A stretch of 10,870 nt of DNA. Source: Eggerthellaceae bacterium. Lineage in GTDB: Bacteria; Actinomycetota; Coriobacteriia; Coriobacteriales; Eggerthellaceae. The notes under the pieces are model-generated. The model saw only the letters and a program-made list of their open reading frames with translations. It did no database searches and was not told the origin of the DNA. A program made the position numbers and the translations under genes. The stretch covers positions 1-10,870 of the forward strand of contig JAFYTB010000181.1 of the NCBI GenBank assembly GCA_017559045.1, in the 5' to 3' direction. Numbering within the stretch: the first letter of the stretch is position 1; each line of letters opens with the position of its first letter. Shown piece after piece: positions 6,836 to 10,870 of the stretch.

Positions 6836-7951
6836 TTACGCCTGCTTCGATCCCTTCCAAGCAGCCAGATGCTCAAGCAGCACCTCATCGGCAACTTCCT
6901 CGACCGTCCACTTACCCACATCATGGGGCAGAACGAATCGGACGGCACCTGCGCGGGCCTTCTTGTCGCCCTTCATGGCAGCCAGCACCTCTTCAGGCTC
7001 AGCCGACCACGGAAGCGAAGGGAGACCCAACGCGTCAAGCAGCTCATCCTGAGCCAGCACGAAATCAACCGGCGTACCCACCAAGGCTGCGCCCAAGCGT
7101 GCGGCGAATCGCATTCCCTCAGCCACCGCTGCGCCATGCGAATACGTTCCGTATCCTGCAAGCTTCTCGACAGCATGGCCCAGGGTATGACCGTAGTTAA
7201 GACACTCACGCACACCAAGAGTTTCTTCCTTGTCCTTCGCAACCACATCGGCCTTGAAGACAACGCATCGAGCGACGGCTTCCGAAACGACAGCCTCCTC
7301 GCGAGCAACCAGATCACCGGCATGCTCAGTCAGCCAGAAGAAGAACTCATCGGAATCGATGACGGCCGACTTGGCAACCTCGGCGCAACCGCATGCCCAC
7401 TCACGCTCAGGCAGAGACGCCAAAACCGCCGTGCTTGCGCACACATAAGAAGGCTGCTTGAACGTACCAACGAGGTTCTTTCCTGCAGAAAGGTTCACAC
7501 CCGTCTTGCCACCCACAGAGGAATCGACCATCGAGAGCAGCGTCGTCGGAACCTGCACCACCGGCAGACCACGCATGAACGTGGATGCCACGAATCCAGC
7601 CAGGTCGCCCACAACACCGCCGCCGAGCGCCACAACCGCGCAATCGCGCGTAAGGCCAACGGCAGCCATGGCCTCCCAGATCTCGCTCGCGACCGCGACG
7701 TTCTTGGAATCCTCACCCGCCGGCACCACGATCTCGCTCACACGGAAGCCTGCAGCTTTGAGCGAGGCTTTGGCGTCAGCAAGATACAGAGGCGCAACGT
7801 TGGAGTCGCTTATCAGCAGAAGGCGCGGCGCCTTTGCAATCGCCGGAATACGCGTAAGGTACTTACCCAAACCAGCAAGGACATCGGCGCCAATGCGCAC
7901 GCTGTAGGTTTCCTCGCCGGGAATAGCCACTACTATTTTTGTCGTAGGCAT
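6836..7951 (-). CDS. aroB: 3-dehydroquinate synthase
   Basis: It converts DAHP to 3-dehydroquinate, the second step of the shikimate pathway, using bound NAD+ and a divalent metal (Zn or Co). The 371-residue length is normal. The nucleotide-binding block ALGGGVVGDLAGF (108-120) is followed by PTTLLSMVDSSVGGKTGVN (135-153). Metal ligands are visible as E191 (CAEVAK), H255 (NYGHTLGHA) and H272 (YSHGAAVAEGM), and H259 is also conserved. The start ATG lies inside the 3' end of aroK (19-bp overlap), with GAGAGGG about 8 bases upstream, which suggests translational coupling. The sequence is complete, with no frameshift. It ends in TAA, and the next gene aroQ is 83 bp away. Confidence 0.97.
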   Translation of the reverse strand: MPTTKIVVAIPGEETYSVRIGADVLAGLGKYLTRIPAIAKAPRLLLISDSNVAPLYLADAKASLKAAGFRVSEIVVPAGEDSKNVAVASEIWEAMAAVGLTRDCAVVALGGGVVGDLAGFVASTFMRGLPVVQVPTTLLSMVDSSVGGKTGVNLSAGKNLVGTFKQPSYVCASTAVLASLPEREWACGCAEVAKSAVIDSDEFFFWLTEHAGDLVAREEAVVSEAVARCVVFKADVVAKDKEETLGVRECLNYGHTLGHAVEKLAGYGTYSHGAAVAEGMRFAARLGAALVGTPVDFVLAQDELLDALGLPSLPWSAEPEEVLAAMKGDKKARAGAVRFVLPHDVGKWTVEEVADEVLLEHLAAWKGSKQA

Positions 7952-8607
7952 AGCACGCCCTCTCTCTTCAGCAGGTACCTCACCTCACGGGCAATAGCGG
8001 AAACACCCTTGCCCGAAGTATCGACCGTGATATTCGCAGCCGCCTGGTAATACGGCAGGCGTTCCTCATTGCGCTGACGCGCAGCCTCAAGATCTTGAAA
8101 CAACGGACGGCTCGATTTGTCCGAAATACGCGAAGCAGCTTCTTCGACATCAACATACAGAAACACGACGAAACCGCCCTGCTCGAGCATTTCGCGGTTT
8201 TCGGGACGCGTCACCACGCCGCCACCACACGAGATGAGCAGCGGATCCTTGCCCATAAGTTCGCAGAGCACCTCGGTTTCAATGGCGCGGAAAGCATCCT
8301 CACCCGACTCCTCGAAGATGTCTTTGACCTTTTTCCCTTCGCGTCGCTCGAGGTAGGTATCCATGTCAACCGAACCAACGCCGCACATACGCGCAAGCTT
8401 ACGAGCAACACTGGTCTTGCCGGCGCCCATGAATCCAATGAAGAAAACGGGGCGAGTCAGTTCGTATACGGGCTCCTCGCGCTTCGAAAAGCTCGTAGAC
8501 AGGCCCACCGCCTCATTCTGAGCACACGAACAAGTCGAACGCCCCTCCTCAGAAGCAGCTCCCTCGAGTACGTTTTCCTCAGACATATTCTGATCGACCT
8601 CACTCAT
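7933..8607 (-). CDS. aroK: Shikimate kinase with N-terminal extension
   Basis: It phosphorylates shikimate to shikimate-3-phosphate with ATP. The conserved core begins near residue 53: P-loop GFMGAGKT (58-65, K64), shikimate-binding D83 (VDMDTYLE), R107 (AFRAIE) and CGGG (127-130), then the LID arginine R167 (KSSRPLF) and R183 (ERLPYY). Most shikimate kinases are about 165-180 residues. This one is 224 because of about 52 extra N-terminal residues that are acidic and contain a CSC pair (26-28), with no recognisable domain. The ATG at 8607 forms an ATGA overlap with the aroC stop, with TGAGGA upstream inside aroC. An in-frame ATG at codon 8 (8586), with GTGAGG upstream, is an alternative start but would keep most of the extension. 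The 3' end overlaps aroB by 19 bp. Confidence 0.95.
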   Translation of the reverse strand: MSEVDQNMSEENVLEGAASEEGRSTCSCAQNEAVGLSTSFSKREEPVYELTRPVFFIGFMGAGKTSVARKLARMCGVGSVDMDTYLERREGKKVKDIFEESGEDAFRAIETEVLCELMGKDPLLISCGGGVVTRPENREMLEQGGFVVFLYVDVEEAASRISDKSSRPLFQDLEAARQRNEERLPYYQAAANITVDTSGKGVSAIAREVRYLLKREGVLCLRQK

Positions 8608-9776
8608 CGGGACATCGTCCTCAGGCGCTGGCGGTATTCCTTGATCGTAGCTTTAATGTCGGCCATGTTCGTACAACCGAAGGCCTCAAGATAAGCATTG
8701 GCCAAAACGAAAGCGACTTCGCCTTCGGCAACCACCGCAGCAGCCGGCACGGCGCATACGTCACTGCGCTCCTTGGAAGCCTGCTCAACCTCGAGCGTAT
8801 CCATGTTCACCGTAGCGAGCGGCTGCATGAGCGTAGGAATAGGCTTCATAGCAACCGTAATGACAATGGGCATGCCATTGGTCATGCCACCCTCAAGGCC
8901 ACCGCAGTTATTCGAGGCACGCGAAAAGCCCTTCTTCGGGTCAAGCGTGATGGGATCATGAACCTGAGAACCGGGACGGCGAGCAGCCTCAAAGCCCAAA
9001 CCGAATTCAACACCCTTAATAGCGGGAATAGAAAGCAGCGCACCGCCGATGCGACCCGTCAAACGATCCCCCGCAGTAGCGTAACCGCCAATTCCAGGAA
9101 TAAGACCGCGTGCTACCACGCGGAAAGTGCCGCCCAGGCTTTCGCCATCAAGCTTCGCCTGATCGATTTCGGCCTTCATAGCCTCAGTAGCCTTGGGGCA
9201 AGGACAACGCATGTCGGAAAGCTCGATGTCAAGCGGGGCATACAGCGGGGCCGACTCGAGGAAGTTTTCCTCTTCCATGGCAGCTCCACCGACGGAGACG
9301 ACGTAGGAGTACACCTCCACGCCCAGCTCAGCGAGGAATTCACGCGCAATACCCGACGCAGCAACACGCGCCGCCGTCTCACGTGCGCTCGCACGTTCGA
9401 GAATATTGCGGCAATCATCGGTGTTCGAGCGCATAGCGCCCACCAAGTCGGCGTGACCGGGGCGCGGAGTAACCTCTCGCTCAAGACCCTTCGGCGCCTT
9501 GCCGAACGCGGACATGGTTTCAGACCAGTTTTCCCAGTCGCGATTCTCGATAGTCAGCGCAATAGGCGTTCCCAGCGTGCGGCCAAATCGAATGCCGCTC
9601 GTAACTCGCACCTTATCGCTTTCGATCTGCATGCGTCCACCACGGCCGTAGCCCGACTGGCGACGCGCGAGATCGCTGTTGATCTGCTCTTCCGAGATGG
9701 ACAAACCTGCAGGCACGCCCGTCACGATGGCCGTCAACTGGGGCCCGTGGCTTTCACCGGCTGTAATGTAGTCCAT
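8604..9776 (-). CDS. aroC: Chorismate synthase
   Basis: It performs the last common step of aromatic biosynthesis, anti-1,4-elimination of phosphate from EPSP to give chorismate, using reduced FMN. The 390 residues contain all signatures in order: GESHGP (7-12, H10), RRQSGYGRGGRM (38-49), RPGHADL (105-111, H108), RASARETAARVA (128-139), NCGGLEGGMTNG (290-301) and RSDVCAVPAA (337-346, D339). Both catalytic histidines and the C-terminal aspartate are present. The Shine-Dalgarno before ATG 9776 is weak (GAAAG), but the MDYITAGESHG start is exactly where the family begins. The gap to aroE is 60 bp. The stop codon TGA overlaps the aroK ATG, so the two are probably coupled. No separate flavin reductase is in the window. 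Confidence 0.97.
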   Translation of the reverse strand: MDYITAGESHGPQLTAIVTGVPAGLSISEEQINSDLARRQSGYGRGGRMQIESDKVRVTSGIRFGRTLGTPIALTIENRDWENWSETMSAFGKAPKGLEREVTPRPGHADLVGAMRSNTDDCRNILERASARETAARVAASGIAREFLAELGVEVYSYVVSVGGAAMEEENFLESAPLYAPLDIELSDMRCPCPKATEAMKAEIDQAKLDGESLGGTFRVVARGLIPGIGGYATAGDRLTGRIGGALLSIPAIKGVEFGLGFEAARRPGSQVHDPITLDPKKGFSRASNNCGGLEGGMTNGMPIVITVAMKPIPTLMQPLATVNMDTLEVEQASKERSDVCAVPAAAVVAEGEVAFVLANAYLEAFGCTNMADIKATIKEYRQRLRTMSR

Positions 9777-9836
9777 GATGGTTCGCTTTCAACTAGCTGG
9801 CTTGGTCCTGAAAAGACCGCGTACAACCTCGCTATT

Positions 9837-10778
9837 TTAACGCAGCGAACAGCACTCGAAACCAGCAGCTTCCGCCATGATCTCGAACAGCTCGTCATCG
9901 GAAAGCGTGCAATCAATCTCGTTCACATCGCAAAGGATGCGTACCGTGGCAAGCGCCTGACCAACCAACATACCCGAGCCATCAATGAAGCGAGCGCCAG
10001 CTTCGAACGCACCAGTCGCAAGTGGCGTTTGACCGTGGCCATACACCACATCGAGGACCGTTTGATCCTCATGCAGAAGCGTCGTATCGAATGCGGCGCT
10101 GTCACCGGGATTCATGCCAAGCGGCGTTGCGTCAATGATCACATCAGCTGCGGAAATCAGCTCGATCGAATCCTTGTAGCACCCAGCCACAAACTCAGCC
10201 TGCTCGAAAGTCTCACGGAAAGATCGATGATGGTCGTATGCAGCCGGCAGATCGATAGTCGCGCTTGCAAGCTGGGAAAACTCATTCATGTATTCATCAA
10301 GAACGGCCTGGGCCTTGCCTGCGTCACGACCGATTAGCGCGACGCGAGACGCACCCGCCTGCGCCGCTGCATGCATGATGGCAAGACTGGTGGGACCCGT
10401 TCCACACACAACGACTCGGGCATCCGCAAAACTCACGCCACAACGCTCAAGATAAGAGATGCATCCGATGCCATCCGTGTTGTAGGCAATGAGCGCATCG
10501 CCCTTGCGCACCAGCAAGTTTGCGCCCTTGGCAAGCTTCGCCGAAGCCGCACGGGCGGTCGCCCCTGCAAGAGCATGCGGCTTGTAAGGCATCGTGATAT
10601 TGATGGAAAGGAAGTCCTTAGCAGAAATGAAAGCTTCCGCATCTTCCACGCACCCGCAGTCCATCAGGCCGTACCGCCAGCTGAGGCCCAGCTTCGTATA
10701 GACGGCGTTGTACATTGCCGGAGACTTGGAATGCGCAACAGGATGACCGAGCACATAGAGCTTTTCGATTTCGGGCAT
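9837..10778 (-). CDS. aroE: Shikimate 5-dehydrogenase
   Basis: It reduces 3-dehydroshikimate to shikimate with NADPH. The 313-residue protein has the substrate domain signatures SKSP (17-20), NITMPYK (60-66, catalytic K66), N87 in KGAN, and NTDG (100-103, D102), plus a C-terminal GSGMLVGQAL. The Rossmann nucleotide loop reads VVCGTGPTSLA rather than the common GAGGA(A/S) form, and it is followed by LIGRD in place of the usual NRT/S motif. It is 25-40 residues longer than most AroE proteins. ATG 10778 is preceded by AGAAGG at good spacing. A longer in-frame extension to a TTG at 10862 would run through a palindromic repeat and lacks a ribosome site, so I reject it. As the first gene of the run, its promoter is expected upstream and may lie partly outside the window. 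A quinate/shikimate dehydrogenase paralogue is possible but the aro context argues for AroE. Confidence 0.93.
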   Translation of the reverse strand: MPEIEKLYVLGHPVAHSKSPAMYNAVYTKLGLSWRYGLMDCGCVEDAEAFISAKDFLSINITMPYKPHALAGATARAASAKLAKGANLLVRKGDALIAYNTDGIGCISYLERCGVSFADARVVVCGTGPTSLAIMHAAAQAGASRVALIGRDAGKAQAVLDEYMNEFSQLASATIDLPAAYDHHRSFRETFEQAEFVAGCYKDSIELISAADVIIDATPLGMNPGDSAAFDTTLLHEDQTVLDVVYGHGQTPLATGAFEAGARFIDGSGMLVGQALATVRILCDVNEIDCTLSDDELFEIMAEAAGFECCSLR

Positions 10779-10803
10779 ATCGCACCTTCTTTCCTGTGCG
10801 GGG

Positions 10804-10870
10804 TGTGACGGATGAGGGGCGGGGCAAATTCGCTCGTAGCTGCTGTCACATTTTGAAACCAAAATGTGAC
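10804..10870. repeat. Partial, diverged relative of the cydDC palindromic element upstream of aroE
   Basis: From 10804 the plus strand reads TGTGACG, then TGAGGGGCGGGG at 10813-10824. The cydDC element reads TGTGACG and TGAGGGACGGAG at the same spacing, and about 17 of 22 positions agree across that block. A TGTCACATTTTG core follows at 10844-10855, where the cydDC copy has TGTCGCATTTTG. The spacer between block and core is longer here (about 19 versus 7 bases). The window ends inside the second half, so the complementary right arm is not visible. The block lies 26 bp upstream of the aroE start codon. Confidence 0.6.
10845..10870. repeat. Perfect 11-bp inverted repeat with 4-base loop
   Basis: GTCACATTTTG (10845-10855) and CAAAATGTGAC (10860-10870) are exact reverse complements around AAAC. 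It is the inner core of the element listed at 10804-10870. On the minus strand it lies in the aroE leader and is not followed by a T-run. It could form a stable hairpin in either transcript, or serve as a terminator for a gene beyond the right edge if a T-run follows there. Confidence 0.85.

Noticed and set aside
9777..9836. Small GGTC/GACC dyad between aroE and aroC as an attenuator or terminator
   Set aside because: The stem is only 4 bp, with no T-run and no leader-peptide pattern.
5092..10337. Long plus-strand frames antisense to the peptidase, aroB and aroC/aroE (422, 393 and 459 codons)
   Set aside because: They are mirror frames of conserved minus-strand genes, have low-quality composition, no ribosome site that I can see, and no family motifs.
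10779..10862. 28-residue N-terminal extension of AroE starting at TTG 10862
   Set aside because: It would translate the palindromic repeat and has no Shine-Dalgarno, whereas ATG 10778 has a good one and starts just before the family-conserved LGHPVAHSKSP.
10844..10870. A CRP-type binding site, because of the TGTGA and TCACA words
   Set aside because: The half-sites are in the reverse order and spacing relative to TGTGA-N6-TCACA. They are better explained as arms of the palindromic repeat.

Overview
The window looks like chromosomal DNA from a mid-GC actinobacterium. The best guess is a member of the Coriobacteriia (Eggerthella/Slackia-type gut anaerobes). This rests on gene order (an aroC-aroK-aroB-aroQ-Xaa-Pro peptidase run), a CydD-CydC protein fused into one chain, the moderately high GC content judged by eye, and tight gene packing. 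It is inference, not a phylogenetic result. All seven genes lie on the minus strand, so they are transcribed from high to low coordinates.

Right side (10778 down to 5107): a shikimate-pathway cluster in the order aroE, aroC, aroK, aroB, aroQ, then an Xaa-Pro peptidase of family M24B. It encodes dehydroquinate synthase (AroB), type II dehydroquinase (AroQ), shikimate dehydrogenase (AroE), shikimate kinase (AroK) and chorismate synthase (AroC). EPSP synthase (aroA) and DAHP synthase are not in the window. aroC/aroK share an ATGA overlap and aroK/aroB overlap by 19 bp, so these three are probably translationally coupled. The aroQ and peptidase genes are 8 bp apart. The N-terminally extended AroK is the oddest protein of the set.

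Left side (4987 down to 1): a MATE-family multidrug efflux transporter, a 155-bp intergenic region with a plausible promoter and a 21-bp dyad, then a long reading frame that runs off the left edge. This frame encodes CydD fused to CydC, the heterodimeric ABC exporter needed for cytochrome bd assembly. At least 1129 residues are visible, and the second ATPase domain is cut before its signature motif.

The most unusual structure is not a gene. An 88-bp near-perfect palindrome (1555-1642) lies inside the coding sequence, exactly in the CydD-CydC linker, and is translated. A diverged, incomplete relative sits just upstream of aroE at the right edge (10804-10870). The two share a TGTGACG-type heptamer, a TGAGGG-R-CGG-R-G block and a TGTCRCATTTTG core. 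This points to a dispersed palindromic element, MITE-like or REP-like, that can occupy both intergenic and coding positions. Everything else is conserved housekeeping content. I see no tRNA, rRNA, CRISPR array, integrase or transposase.
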